A stretch of DNA of 64,000 bases from assembly GCF_014268745.2 (NCBI RefSeq), contig NZ_JABWRB020000001.1:3472001-3536000 (forward strand), given 5' to 3'. Below the pieces are notes generated by a model that saw nothing but the letters and a program-made list of their open reading frames with translations, did no database searches and had not been told where the DNA came from. A program made the position numbers and the translations under genes. This DNA is from Pseudomonas zanjanensis. Lineage in GTDB: Bacteria; Pseudomonadota; Gammaproteobacteria; Pseudomonadales; Pseudomonadaceae. Every line of letters begins with the position of its first letter. The stretch's first letter is position 1. Positions 47,136 to 56,504 of the stretch are shown one piece after another.

Positions 47136-47717
47136 CACCCACCGTAGCCTGCGGCCTGATAGCGGTTCGCAGGCCTATACATTGATCAGCCCTAAGATCC
47201 TTACCGTCGAGAACCTCGATCGGCACTGCGTCCTGCTCTTCAGATAAACCAACATGTTCTCCTGAACCCACCACAGGGTAGCTAAACCCCTTCCTTTCCA
47301 TGTGAATACGTCAACCGAAAACCGCAACAAAAGACAGATTATTGACGCGGATTTTCACCAACTTTTCCGCCCGTCAGCTTTTAGTCATTTTTTTGTCCCG
47401 AGACGTGGCGCTTTGCCATGCGTGAACTACCGTCAAACACAAGCGAGGACGGGGCCGGTAAAAAGTGCCTCATACGCCCTGATCGATACCGTCACTGCCC
47501 TCGACAATCCCGGAGATCCCGGGACCCAAAAAGGTTGTTCGCAAGCTGCCTGTCGTTCAGTCGGGCCGGTGTAATGCGCCCGTTCGCTGGTAGCGATGAG
47601 GCCTGAAGCCGGTACTCATGAACAATCTGGCGAGATGAAAAGGGGCAGCCCGGGCCTCTTAAGTGATCCGAGGCATCAGGCAAGCCTAGGGAAGGCCTCT
47701 CCATCGAGGATCACTTC
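47136..47717 (+). other. Intergenic leader of the secretin operon, no supported gene
   Basis: This 582-base stretch precedes the plus-strand half of the Tad locus. Open frames in it are short, have no family features, and lack good ribosome sites. The right end holds a stem-loop over the secretin gene's ribosome site (47661-47716) and GC-rich partial repeats (TCCCGGAGATCCCGGGA at about 47513-47529). AT-rich DNA near 47320-47400 is the most likely promoter zone. Confidence 0.5.
47661..47716 (+). promoter_or_regulatory. Hairpin covering the ribosome binding site of the Tad secretin gene
   Basis: AAGTGATCC (47661-47669) pairs perfectly with GGATCACTT (47708-47716), which includes most of the GAGGA ribosome site and ends one base before the ATG. 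An inner stem GAGGC (47670-47674) with GCCTC (47695-47699) and a small AGGC/GCCT stem continue the fold. The structure should reduce translation unless opened. Confidence 0.65.
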
Positions 47718-48941
47718 ATGACCCAGCGCACCGCACCCGTTTTAAAACATTTCATTCACGGCCTGTTCTGGATGAGTCTTGGCTTGGAAGCGGCGCAGGC
47801 CGCAGCGGCGAACTGTTCACAACTGGACAGCTTGCCGGCGACCTTCGAGGTTGGCCAAGGGCTCCAGAGCGAACTGCGCATCCTCGCCCCCGTGACGAAA
47901 CTGGCCGTCGGCGACCCGAAAATCGCCGATGTGCAACCCAGTGGCAGCGATGCCTTCATTCTCACGGGCCTGGCGCCCGGCGCCACCAGCCTGATGGTCT
48001 GGACCGACTGTTCGAAAATACCGCGCCAGAGCATGGTCTTTGTCAGAGGCCGGGCCACTGAGGCGCTGACGAGCGCTGCGAGCATGCCTTCCGAAGACCC
48101 GATGCTGCTCGCCCAGGTACAGACCGACATCCGTTTCGTGGAAGTCAGCCGGACCAAGCTCAAGGAAGCCTCGACCTCGATTTTCGGCACCCGCGGCAAT
48201 TTCCTGTTCGGTTCGCCAAGGACCTTGCCCACCATCGGCGGTGTGGTCCGGCCTTCATTGCCGGTCAATAACGACATGTTCAACCTGTCGTTCGCCACCG
48301 GTAAGACCCTCTTGATGATCAACGCCCTGGAAGGCAGCGGTTTCGCCTACACACTGGCGCGGCCGAGCCTGGTGGCCCTCAGCGGGCAGAGTGCGAGTTT
48401 CCTGGCCGGCGGCGAAGTGCCGATCCCGGTGCCCAGCGCAGGCAGCGACAACGTGTCCATCGAGTACAAGGAGTTCGGCATCCGCCTGACCCTGACCCCC
48501 ACCGTCATCGGCAAGAATCGCATCGTCTTGAAGGTGGCGCCGGAAGTCAGTGAGCTGGACTTCACCAACGCCGTGAACATCGCCGGGACATTGGTACCCG
48601 CCCTCACGGTACGCCGCACCGATACCAGCATCGCCCTGGCCGATGGCGAAAGTTTTGTCATCAGCGGCCTGATCAGCACCCGTAACAGCTCCCAGGTGAA
48701 CAAGTTTCCAGGGCTGGGCGACGTGCCGATTCTCGGCGCGTTCTTTCGTGACAATTCCATCAACCGCGAAGAACGCGAACTGTTGATGATCGTCACCCCA
48801 CACCTGGTCCAACCCTTGGCAGCCAACGCGCAACTGCCGAGCTTGCCCGGCGAGCAACTGCGCAATTACGACCCGAACTTCTATCGCATGTACTTCCTTG
48901 AAAGTGGCGAGTTCGACAACCGCAGCGGGCTTTCCCAATGA
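47718..48941 (+). CDS. rcpA: Tad pilus outer-membrane secretin (CpaC/RcpA)
   Basis: This 407-residue secretin forms the outer-membrane pore for the Flp pilus. A signal peptide ends near residue 32 (AAQAAAA). The pilus-assembly N-domain follows (FEVGQGLQSELRILAPVTKLAVGDPKIADV...GATSLMVW), then the secretin core with PSLVALSGQSASFLAGGEVPIPVPS, and near the C-terminus the typical FPGLGDVPILGAFFRD and ELLMIVTPHLVQPL. It is shorter than some CpaC proteins but complete. It starts the plus-strand half of the Tad locus. Confidence 0.92.
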   Translation: MTQRTAPVLKHFIHGLFWMSLGLEAAQAAAANCSQLDSLPATFEVGQGLQSELRILAPVTKLAVGDPKIADVQPSGSDAFILTGLAPGATSLMVWTDCSKIPRQSMVFVRGRATEALTSAASMPSEDPMLLAQVQTDIRFVEVSRTKLKEASTSIFGTRGNFLFGSPRTLPTIGGVVRPSLPVNNDMFNLSFATGKTLLMINALEGSGFAYTLARPSLVALSGQSASFLAGGEVPIPVPSAGSDNVSIEYKEFGIRLTLTPTVIGKNRIVLKVAPEVSELDFTNAVNIAGTLVPALTVRRTDTSIALADGESFVISGLISTRNSSQVNKFPGLGDVPILGAFFRDNSINREERELLMIVTPHLVQPLAANAQLPSLPGEQLRNYDPNFYRMYFLESGEFDNRSGLSQ

Positions 48942-48997
48942 GCCGGCGCCTGATGTGCAAGGCGTTCGATGTCCAACGGCTCGCCAAGGGGTATTCC

Positions 48998-49711
48998 ATG
49001 AAAACAGTGATCGCTTTAACGGCGGCCTTGATGCTTGCCGGCTGCGCCAGCAACGGTGTGGTGGCTTCACGCTCGGCCGATTGTGCCAAGCCCGGGGCCG
49101 ACCAGGAGCTGGCCCTGAACATGGCGGAAGACATGGCCAACGAGGGCCGTCTATACGCCAGCCTGGCGAACCTCGAACGCTTGCCCGAGGACTTGGTCCA
49201 GGTCCGCCTGCGCAAGGCTCGGGTGCTGCGGCTGATGGGCCGCAACGAGGCCGAACCGCTGTATAAAAGCCTGCAGGGGACGTGCCTGGCCGCTGACGGT
49301 GAACATGGCCTGGGTCAGCTGGCGGCGGCCAAACATGACAATGCGGCCGCGACACAGTACCTCGAACGCGCCGCGAAAATGGCCCCGACCGAGGGCAAGA
49401 TCCGCAATGACCTGGGGGTGGTCTACCTCAACCAGCGGCGCATTTCAGAAGCCCGCTTCGAGTTCATGACCGCCATGGAGCTCCAGCAGTCCGACACGCT
49501 GGCCGCGATCAACATGGTGACCCTGCTGATTTACCAGGACAACTGGAAGCAGGCCGCCGAGCTCGCCAACATGGCCAAGCTCAGCCCCCGGGAAGTAGCA
49601 GATGCCCAGGCCCGTGCGGAAAAAATCAGGGGCTCGGCCCCTCAGGCAGTGACGTCACCCGCCAACCGCCTGACCGAAGTTGTCGATGCTTCAACCGGCG
49701 CGGTCAAGTAG
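48998..49711 (+). CDS. tadD: TPR-repeat pilotin-like lipoprotein (TadD)
   Basis: The 237-residue product begins MKTVIALTAALMLAGCASNG, a lipoprotein signal with lipobox LAGC. The rest is helical, with TPR-like repeats (AKHDNAAATQYLERAAKMAPTEGKIRNDLGVVYLNQRRISEARFEFMTAME). TadD lipoproteins help secretin assembly in Tad systems. The start at 48998 has AAGGGG before it; the longer frame lacks a signal peptide at its start. It is 56 bases after the secretin gene. Confidence 0.88.
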   Translation: MKTVIALTAALMLAGCASNGVVASRSADCAKPGADQELALNMAEDMANEGRLYASLANLERLPEDLVQVRLRKARVLRLMGRNEAEPLYKSLQGTCLAADGEHGLGQLAAAKHDNAAATQYLERAAKMAPTEGKIRNDLGVVYLNQRRISEARFEFMTAMELQQSDTLAAINMVTLLIYQDNWKQAAELANMAKLSPREVADAQARAEKIRGSAPQAVTSPANRLTEVVDASTGAVK

Positions 49712-49733
49712 AGCGTTACGAGGAGTTCAAGAA

Positions 49734-50003
49734 ATGATGACCAAACAATTGATGATCGTGTGCATGGTGGGCCTGTCCACCGCCGCCTGGGCCATTGAGC
49801 CAGGCCCCTCCTCGGCCGCTCAGCAAGGCACCGAGAGCTGGATGCAACTGCAGATTCGCGGCGTGGCGGCCTCCACCCACCTGCAAACCGCCTCGGCCGC
49901 CGAGCGCGAGATGGCCATGCAGCGTTGGCTCAACAGCTTCAACTATCCGATCCCGGAGTTCTTTGACCAGGACTCGGCAGGAGAAATTACCAGCGGCAAA
50001 TGA
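49734..50003 (+). CDS. DUF3613 small secreted protein of the Tad locus
   Basis: The 89-residue product has a signal peptide (MMTKQLMIVCMVGLSTAAWA) and a short mature part with ESWMQLQIRGVAASTHLQTASAAEREMAMQRWLNSFNYPIPEFFDQD. This pattern matches DUF3613, a family found beside Tad genes in pseudomonads. Its role is unknown. It follows tadD by 22 bases with GAGGAG before the start and is the last gene of this half of the locus. Confidence 0.8.
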   Translation: MMTKQLMIVCMVGLSTAAWAIEPGPSSAAQQGTESWMQLQIRGVAASTHLQTASAAEREMAMQRWLNSFNYPIPEFFDQDSAGEITSGK

Positions 50004-50117
50004 AGCACGCTGGAAACGAAACACCGCAGCCTTCGACAGTCCCTGCATTTGATCCGATGCAGGGACTGCCGAGGGCTGCGGTCTTTTAGCTTGAGCGGCC
50101 GGCAGACCACGGGCCTG

Positions 50118-50854
50118 AACCTGTGGGAGCGGGCTCGCTCGCGAAGGCGGCTGCACATCCAACATCAATCCAAACTGACCCACCGCTATCGCGCGCAAGC
50201 TCGCTCACACAATGGTGCAGAGCCGCCGCAAGAAGCCGGGGCCGCTGCGCAGCCCAGCGGGAGCAAGCTCCCTCGCCACAGGTGCGGTGTTTCGATTGGA
50301 ATGATCAGTAGGTAGGTGTCAGAAAAACCTGTGGGAGCGAGCCTGCTCGCGAAGGCGGACTGCCATTCAACACGTCACTGACTGACCCACCGCTATCGCG
50401 AGCAAGCTTTGCTCCCACAGATGTCCCCACAATGGGACTGTGGTGAACACAAGCCTCATGAACACCCAAGATCATCTGCGGGGAGCCTGCTCGCGATGGC
50501 CGACTTACATTCAACACCTAACTGACTGCCCCACCGCTATCGCGAGCAAGCTCGCACACAATGGTGCAGAGCCGCCGCAAAAAGCCGGGGCCGCTGCGCA
50601 GCCCAGCGGGAGCAAGCTCCCTCGCCACAGGTGCGGTATTTCGATTGGAATGATCAGTAGGTAGGTGTCAGAAAAACCTGTGGGAGCAGACGCCCTCGCT
50701 ACAGGTGCGGTGTGTTGACCGGAGTGATCAGTAGACGGATGCCAGAAAAACCTGTGGGAGCAAAGCTTGCTCGCGAAAGCGGACGGACAGTCACTACCTT
50801 GACTGACTGACCCGCCGCTATCGCGAGCAAGCTTTGCTCCCACAGATCGCCCAC
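50118..50854. repeat. REP array between the convergent halves of the Tad locus
   Basis: The 898-base gap 50004-50901 has at least nine REP elements of both types. A 127-bp block (50212-50338, starting ATGGTGCAGA) recurs at 50561-50687 with a 349-base offset, and a third diverged part lies near 50697-50763. A second repeated phrase, GTGGTGAACACAAGCCTCAT, occurs near 50440 and 50863. The first 100 bases hold a GC-rich inverted repeat (CCGCAGCCTTCGACAGTCC near 50028 with GGACTGCCGAGGGCTGCGG near 50064) followed by TCTTTTAG, a likely terminator for the plus-strand genes. Confidence 0.85.
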
Positions 50855-50901
50855 AATGGGCTGTGGTGAACACAAGCCTCATCACCACAAATAGGCGCGT
50901 C

Positions 50902-51867
50902 CTACATATTCCCGAAAGCCCTGAACACCCCGATCATGGCCGGCCCAATGGCGACCAGGAAGAAGCTCGGCCACAGGCAGAAGATCAGCGGGAAGATCAG
51001 CTTGGTGCCAATCTTGGCGCCCATCTCTTCCGCGGCCTGGGTCCGCCGGTCGCGAAACTCGTCGGCGTAGATCCGCAGGGTATCGGCCACGCTGGTGCCG
51101 AAACGGATACTTTGCGCCAGCAGGCTGACCAGGCCCTGGATATCCTCCAGGCCGGTGCGCACGGCCAGTTGCTTGAGCGCCTCGGTGCTGGTGATGCCCG
51201 CCCGGATCTGCGCATTGACCAACGCCAGTTCCTCGGCCAGTTCCACCTGGCTGACCGACATTTCCTCAGCCACCCGCTCAATCGTCGTCGGCAGGGCCAG
51301 GCCCGACTCGACGCACACCACCATCAGGTCCAGCGCATCCGGAAACGCGGCGCGCAGCCGGCCTTGGCGGGCCTGCTTGCGTTTGCCGACGTAGATCGCC
51401 GGGATCAACCAGCCAATGCCCGCCATGAGGGTCACCCCCAGCAAGCCAATGGCCAATGAAACCTTGACCATCGGCAGCAGCAACAACGCAACGCCAACCA
51501 GCAACAGCGGCAACATCAGGCGCACGGCCCAATACATCTGCACCGCCGAGGCAGACCGGTAACCGGCGTGGGTCAGCAAAGTCTGGGTGGCGGACGTATG
51601 GGCCTGGTCGGTCGAGGCAAAGCGCTGGCCGATTCGCTCCAGCAAGAGCTGCAAATTACCCGGCGCCTCCTGCCCTGCGCCGGTGCCAGCGTAACCGCGC
51701 TTGATCAGCGCCAGGCGCCGCTGCACCGGATCCTGCAAGCCCAGCACCAACAGCAGGAGCGCAACGGCCGTCAGCACCGTGCTGAGGCCAATCGCGGCGA
51801 TGAACAACAGGCGGGCCAGTTCTTCGTTACCGGTGAACCGACTCAACAATCCGAGCAGAAAGTCCAT
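50902..51867 (-). CDS. tadC: Tad pilus inner-membrane platform protein TadC
   Basis: This 321-residue type II secretion F-domain protein has membrane segments near residues 22-40, 105-145 and at the C-terminus, and the cytoplasmic core DALDLMVVCVESGLALPTTIERVAEEMS...FGTSVADTLRIYADEFRDRR. TadB and TadC form the inner-membrane base of the Flp pilus. The ATG at 51867 is chosen by family alignment over an upstream start at 51888. It is 27 bases downstream of tadB. Confidence 0.93.
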   Translation of the reverse strand: MDFLLGLLSRFTGNEELARLLFIAAIGLSTVLTAVALLLLVLGLQDPVQRRLALIKRGYAGTGAGQEAPGNLQLLLERIGQRFASTDQAHTSATQTLLTHAGYRSASAVQMYWAVRLMLPLLLVGVALLLLPMVKVSLAIGLLGVTLMAGIGWLIPAIYVGKRKQARQGRLRAAFPDALDLMVVCVESGLALPTTIERVAEEMSVSQVELAEELALVNAQIRAGITSTEALKQLAVRTGLEDIQGLVSLLAQSIRFGTSVADTLRIYADEFRDRRTQAAEEMGAKIGTKLIFPLIFCLWPSFFLVAIGPAMIGVFRAFGNM

Positions 51868-51894
51868 GGCTGAAACCTCTCGACGCAACAGCGC

Positions 51895-52881
51895 TTAAAC
51901 CTGGATCCGGATGATTTTTCTGATCCAGAAAATCCCGATCAACATGGCGCAGAACGCGCCGATGATCAGCTTGTGCCCTATGGGGTCATTGATCAGCACC
52001 GGCATGTAGCTGGGGCTGGTGAGCACGATGGCGATCGCCAGCACGAACGGGATCGCCACCAGCACCCAGGCCGACATGCGCCCTTCCGCCGACAGCGTCC
52101 TGATCTTGCGCTGGAACCGGAAACGCCCGCGGATCAAACGGCTCAGGCGCTCCAGCACTTCGGTCAGGTTGCCACCGGTCTCGCGGTGGATGAGGATCGA
52201 GGTCACCAGCATCATCACCGTCATGCTCGGCATCCGCTCCAGCAGGCCGAGCATGGCCCGGCGCACGTCGTTGCCGTAGTTGATGTCGGAAAAGGTCATA
52301 CCGAACTCCTGGGCGACCGGGCCCTTGTGCTCCTCGGCGACCAGACGCAGGGTTTCGTTGAACGGGTGCCCGGCGCGCAAGGCCCGGCACATGGCGTCCA
52401 GCGCATCCGGCAGACCTTCCTCGAACGCGGCGAAACGCTTGTTGCGGTCCCGCAGGATTTTCAACACCGGCACCCAGGTCACGGCAAAGGCCGCCAGCAG
52501 CGCCATCCACCAGACTGGCGAAACCATCAGCACCAAGGCCCCGGCCGCCGCGCCCAGGATCAGACCGAGCAGCATGACCCGATAAGCCCGGTATTCATGG
52601 CCGGACTGTTCGATCAGTTGCGTCAGGTTGGCCATGAATGGCAGCTGCTCCAGCCGCGCTTCCAAGGGTGACAGGCGCGTCAGGTATTTCTGCCGCAACA
52701 CCGTCTGCATGTTGGGCAAGTGGTTGGCCTTCTCCAGCACATGCAGGCGCCCACGAATACGCTTGCGCATCCTGCCGGCCTCGCCGAACACCGGCACCAC
52801 CACGCCCTGGGACAGCAGGAACACGGCGATGAACACCATGCCCAGGAACATCAGGATGAACTCGCTGGGGATATTGCTCAT
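51895..52881 (-). CDS. tadB: Tad pilus inner-membrane platform protein TadB
   Basis: This 328-residue F-domain protein starts with a membrane segment ([21 protein letters not shown]). A second membrane pair follows, then the cytoplasmic core [29 protein letters not shown]...[24 protein letters not shown]. The start at 52881 overlaps the tadA stop as ATGA; the seven-codon longer version would lie inside tadA. It is the partner of TadC. Confidence 0.93.
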   Translation of the reverse strand: MSNIPSEFILMFLGMVFIAVFLLSQGVVVPVFGEAGRMRKRIRGRLHVLEKANHLPNMQTVLRQKYLTRLSPLEARLEQLPFMANLTQLIEQSGHEYRAYRVMLLGLILGAAAGALVLMVSPVWWMALLAAFAVTWVPVLKILRDRNKRFAAFEEGLPDALDAMCRALRAGHPFNETLRLVAEEHKGPVAQEFGMTFSDINYGNDVRRAMLGLLERMPSMTVMMLVTSILIHRETGGNLTEVLERLSRLIRGRFRFQRKIRTLSAEGRMSAWVLVAIPFVLAIAIVLTSPSYMPVLINDPIGHKLIIGAFCAMLIGIFWIRKIIRIQV

Positions 52882-54320
52882 GACGTCCGGCCCTCCATCC
52901 ACTCAGGGCGAAACAAGGTCAGCGGCAACTCGATGCCGCGCTTGGCCAGCACATCGCGGAAGGCCGGGATCATGCCACTGGGCCGATACTCCCCAAGCAC
53001 CTCGCCATGCTCACCGATGCCCTGGCGCGCGAAGGAGAAAATTTCGGTCATGGTGATGATCTCGCCTTCCATGCCGTTGATCTCTTGCATGCTCACCACG
53101 CGGCGCTTGCCGTCTTCTTGACGCTCCAGCTGGATGACCACATCGATGGCCGAGGCAATTTGTTGACGCATGGCCTTGATCGGAAACGTCGCCCCGGTCA
53201 TCGACACCATGTTCTCGATTCGCCCCAGGGCATCCCGTGCGGTGTTGGCGTGAACGGTGGTCAGCGAACCGTCGTGGCCGGTGTTCATCGCCGTGAGCAT
53301 GTCCATCGCCTCGGCGCCACGCACCTCGCCGATGACAATGCGGTCCGGGCGCATGCGCAGGCTGTTGCGCACCAATTCCCGCTGGCTCACCTCGCCACGC
53401 CCCTCAATGTTCGACGGTCGGGTTTCCAGGCGTACCACGTGGGGCTGCTGCAGTTGCAGCTCGGCCGAATCCTCGATGGTGACGATGCGCTCGTTGTGGG
53501 GGATGAAACTGGAAAGCACGTTGAGCATGGTGGTCTTGCCGCTGCCGGTCCCACCGGAAATCAGCACGTTCAAGCGCCCACGAACAATGGCCTTGAGCAG
53601 CAAGGCAATGGCCGGTGTCATGGTGCCCACCTGGATCAAGCTGTCGGTATTGAGCAGGTCCACGGCGAAGCGCCGGATCGACATGCTCGGACCGTCGATG
53701 GCCAACGGCGGAATGATCGCGTTGACCCGCGAACCGTCCTTGAGCCGAGCGTCCACCAACGGCGAGGACTCGTCGATGCGTCGCCCCAGGCTGGAGACGA
53801 TGCGGTCGATGATGTTCAACAGATGCTGGTCGTCGCGAAAACGCACGTCGGTGCGTTGCAGCTTGCCGAAGCGTTCGACGTAGACCGAAGCAAAGCCGTT
53901 GACCAGGATGTCGGACACGCTATGGTCGGCCAACAGCGGTTCCAGCGGCCCAAGGCCGAGCACTTCGTCAGTGATCTGCTTGATGATCAACTGCCGGCTG
54001 GCGGTACTCACCGGCGCGGAATGTTCTTCCAGCAGGCGCTGGCAGATATCGCGAATCTGCCGCGCGGCCTCGGCTTGTTCGAGGGCATCGAGCAATGACA
54101 GGTCCATGACCTTGAGCAGTTGCTGGTAGATCTTTTCCCGCCACTCGGCTTCCACCGGCGTGACCTGGCTGCGGGTTTCATACAGCACATCCGGGATGGC
54201 CTGTTCCCAGGCCATCAAGGCGTCCGTCGGGTCCGGCAAGCTGTCGCCGGGCTGGGCACCCGCCGAGGTGCCAGGTTTGGCGGGCTGTTTGCGCAAGCGG
54301 TTACGAAAGTCGCTGATCAT
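52878..54320 (-). CDS. tadA: Tad pilus assembly ATPase TadA/CpaF
   Basis: This 480-residue secretion ATPase powers Flp pilus assembly. It has Walker [15 protein letters not shown], the Asp box region [23 protein letters not shown], Walker [18 protein letters not shown], and the His box [12 protein letters not shown]. The N-terminal part is a helical domain. The gene is three bases from the tadZ stop side and overlaps tadB by four. Confidence 0.95.
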   Translation of the reverse strand: MISDFRNRLRKQPAKPGTSAGAQPGDSLPDPTDALMAWEQAIPDVLYETRSQVTPVEAEWREKIYQQLLKVMDLSLLDALEQAEAARQIRDICQRLLEEHSAPVSTASRQLIIKQITDEVLGLGPLEPLLADHSVSDILVNGFASVYVERFGKLQRTDVRFRDDQHLLNIIDRIVSSLGRRIDESSPLVDARLKDGSRVNAIIPPLAIDGPSMSIRRFAVDLLNTDSLIQVGTMTPAIALLLKAIVRGRLNVLISGGTGSGKTTMLNVLSSFIPHNERIVTIEDSAELQLQQPHVVRLETRPSNIEGRGEVSQRELVRNSLRMRPDRIVIGEVRGAEAMDMLTAMNTGHDGSLTTVHANTARDALGRIENMVSMTGATFPIKAMRQQIASAIDVVIQLERQEDGKRRVVSMQEINGMEGEIITMTEIFSFARQGIGEHGEVLGEYRPSGMIPAFRDVLAKRGIELPLTLFRPEWMEGRTS

Positions 54321-54323
54321 GGG

Positions 54324-55544
54324 TCATCCCCCGAAGAAACGGTTGAAGGCGCGTTTAAGCAGGCCCTTGTTCGTGGCCATCTGGTGACCGACCAGGTCTT
54401 CGGTCAAATCGCGCAGGGCGGCGGTGATGGCCGCCTTCGGCGCATGCAGCCCCAACGGCACGCCAGTGTTCTGACTCTGGCTGACCAGGTTGAAGTCATT
54501 GGGCAATTTCGACAGGTTCGCGCAACGCAGGGCCTCGCCGATGTCCTTGAGGCTGACGGCGGCGTTTTTGTCATAGCGGTTGATCACGATCTGCAACTGG
54601 TCCCCGCGCACACCGAGGTCTTCGCGAAGAATCCGCACCAGGGCGCTGGCATCACGCAGGTGGCTGACGCTCTGTTGCACCACCACGTACACCCGGTCCA
54701 CCTGTTCCAGCACCGAGCCGGTGAGGTGATCGATCTGCCGCGGCAGGTCCACCACCACCCAGTCATAACTGGCGCGGGCCAGTTGCAACAGGGCATCGAG
54801 CTGTTCAGGCTGGGCGTCCTGGGGCAGGCACAATTCACCGGCCCGACCACCCAATACGTGCAGGGTCGGGCTGAAGTGACTGCAAAAGCCTCGCAGCGCG
54901 ACGCTGTCCATCTCATCGACCTGCTGCAGCACTTCCAGGTGACTGTGGGACTGCGCCACGTCCAGGTAATGGGTCACGCTGCCAAATTGCAGGTCCATGT
55001 CCAGCAACAGGGTATTGCCTGCCCGGGCGCTGAGCTGCTGGGCCAGGTTGCAGGCCACCAAGGTGCCGCCGGAGCCGCCCTTGGCGCTGATCACCGCGAC
55101 CAACTTCCCTTCGTTGCCGTTGCCGAGACGAACGTCCGCCACCAGGCGATTGAGCGCCGCCACCAGCTCCGTATCGGCGATGGGTTCGGGCAACACATCC
55201 CGGGCACCGGCCTGCATCGCCAGGCGCATGCCTTCCTGCTCGCCCAAAGGACCGCACACCAGCATCGGCGGCCGTTCATGGGCAGGACGTTGCAGCAACG
55301 CCGACAGTTCCTCTCGCCACAAATGGCTGACCCGCAGCAGCAACAGATCGGGCATGCGATCCAGCCCATAGAGCGGATCGACATGCCCATTGCTGACCAG
55401 GCGCGTGCTGACCTCAAGGCCCGGCATGCGCTGGCAGACGCATTGCAGGTCGCGCAGTGCCGTGGCATCGCGACTGCTGATCAGTATCCGCAGCCCGGCT
55501 CTGCCAGTGGTGGTTGAAAGCGGATTTTCCCTGGTGTTCAGCAT
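54324..55544 (-). CDS. tadZ: Tad pilus localisation protein TadZ/CpaE
   Basis: This 406-residue MinD/ParA-like ATPase has an N-terminal receiver-like domain (LRILISSRDATALRDLQCVCQRM...PDLLLLRVSHLWREELSALL) that lacks a clear phospho-acceptor site. TadZ sets the cellular position of the Tad machine. The P-loop reads ISAKGGSGGTLVACNLAQ, an atypical form in which Gly replaces the second Lys of the ParA motif. The ATG at 55544 has GGAGA upstream and overlaps the preceding TadE-like gene by seven bases. Confidence 0.92.
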   Translation of the reverse strand: MLNTRENPLSTTTGRAGLRILISSRDATALRDLQCVCQRMPGLEVSTRLVSNGHVDPLYGLDRMPDLLLLRVSHLWREELSALLQRPAHERPPMLVCGPLGEQEGMRLAMQAGARDVLPEPIADTELVAALNRLVADVRLGNGNEGKLVAVISAKGGSGGTLVACNLAQQLSARAGNTLLLDMDLQFGSVTHYLDVAQSHSHLEVLQQVDEMDSVALRGFCSHFSPTLHVLGGRAGELCLPQDAQPEQLDALLQLARASYDWVVVDLPRQIDHLTGSVLEQVDRVYVVVQQSVSHLRDASALVRILREDLGVRGDQLQIVINRYDKNAAVSLKDIGEALRCANLSKLPNDFNLVSQSQNTGVPLGLHAPKAAITAALRDLTEDLVGHQMATNKGLLKRAFNRFFGG

Positions 55545-56032
55545 GGTGTGATCTCCGCGGAATCGGAATGACGCCCAAGGCTTTCGCGTGGCAAGGTTGC
55601 CTGGAACGTCGGCAAGGTAATGGGCACGCCCAAGCCGGGAATGAACAGGTTGAAAACGAAGTTCTGCACGCTCAGCCGCACATAGCGGATGGCACGAAAG
55701 CCGGTGGTGCCGGACGTGTTGGAGGGGTTCGCCACCACGGCGCCGTTGACGTCCAGGTAGGTCAGCGCCAGGTTCGAGGTCGCCAGGTTGCTGATCAACT
55801 GACTGGTGCCAGCGTCCGTCGCCGCGTTGAAGATGGCCCGGCGCAGGACCACCGGGTCGCTGACATTGCACACCGCCGCCAGCCTCGCGCCACGTCGCGC
55901 GGCTTCATCCAGGGCGTTGACGGTGAAGTACAGCCGGCCCATTTCCACCACGCCGAACAGCAGGATGAACACCAGCAAGCCGACGAAGGAGAACTCCACG
56001 ATGTAGGTGCCGCCCATGTGTTTGCGATTCAT
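55538..56032 (-). CDS. TadE-like pseudopilin 1 (TadE/TadF family)
   Basis: This 164-residue protein has a prepilin-like start MNRKHMGG followed by TYIVEFSFVGLLVFILLFGVVEMGR, giving the cleaved G/T site with Glu at +5. The rest is periplasmic, with EAARRGARLAAVC. TadE and TadF are minor pilin-like proteins processed by the Tad prepilin peptidase. Its start shares one base with the stop of the second TadE-like gene, and its end overlaps tadZ. Confidence 0.88.
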   Translation of the reverse strand: MNRKHMGGTYIVEFSFVGLLVFILLFGVVEMGRLYFTVNALDEAARRGARLAAVCNVSDPVVLRRAIFNAATDAGTSQLISNLATSNLALTYLDVNGAVVANPSNTSGTTGFRAIRYVRLSVQNFVFNLFIPGLGVPITLPTFQATLPRESLGRHSDSAEITPC

Positions 56033-56496
56033 CACAGCGCCCTCATGACGGTGGTCGCCACCAGTTCGATGCCCAAGACGGTGGACGCACCGAAAAAACC
56101 AGGGATCACCGTGCCGATCACCGGCGAGAAGGTGTGCTTGATGGTGACGCGCACATGATCGATGCCCTCGGTGACGACCTCCACGTCGGCCGTGGTCAAC
56201 CCGGACACCACGGCGTCGCCGGCAGCACTGGGCACGCCATACACCGCCACGTTTTTCGTCTGGGTCAGCAACGTGTTGTTCAGCGTGATGCCCCCCAGGG
56301 TGGTGTTCCACGCCTGGCTGGCGACGAAGCGATCGGCATCGCGGCTGGCCTGCAACAGCACGTTGTACTGGTAGAGCATCCGGCCGAACTCGCCGAAGGC
56401 CAGCAGCAGCAACAGCAGCAACGGCAGCACCAGGGTGAACTCCACCAGCGCCACGCCTTGTTGGGCTCTTGCGGGTTTGAAATGAGAAAGTCCCAT
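56032..56496 (-). CDS. TadE-like pseudopilin 2
   Basis: This 154-residue protein has a prepilin-like N-terminus: basic segment ending ARAQQG, then VALVEFTLVLPLLLLLLLAFGEFGR with Glu at +5 after the Gly. The start at 56496 has GGAGG seven bases upstream. It is eight bases downstream of tadG. With the first TadE-like protein it would form the TadE/TadF pair; which is which cannot be fixed here. Confidence 0.88.
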   Translation of the reverse strand: MGLSHFKPARAQQGVALVEFTLVLPLLLLLLLAFGEFGRMLYQYNVLLQASRDADRFVASQAWNTTLGGITLNNTLLTQTKNVAVYGVPSAAGDAVVSGLTTADVEVVTEGIDHVRVTIKHTFSPVIGTVIPGFFGASTVLGIELVATTVMRAL

Positions 56497-56504
56497 GACG
56501 CCTC

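Noticed and set aside
47074..47301. A 75-codon minus-strand frame overlapping the AlaX-like gene end
   Set aside because: No family resemblance, no clear ribosome site and overlap with a real gene; a decayed gene is possible but cannot be supported.
47405..47423. Possible sigma-54 promoter (GTGGCGCTTTGCCATGCG)
   Set aside because: The GG and GC pairs are not ten bases apart, so the element does not fit the -24/-12 rule.
47302..47574. A 90-codon plus-strand frame before the secretin gene
   Set aside because: No signal peptide, domain or ribosome site. It overlaps the region better explained as leader and promoter.
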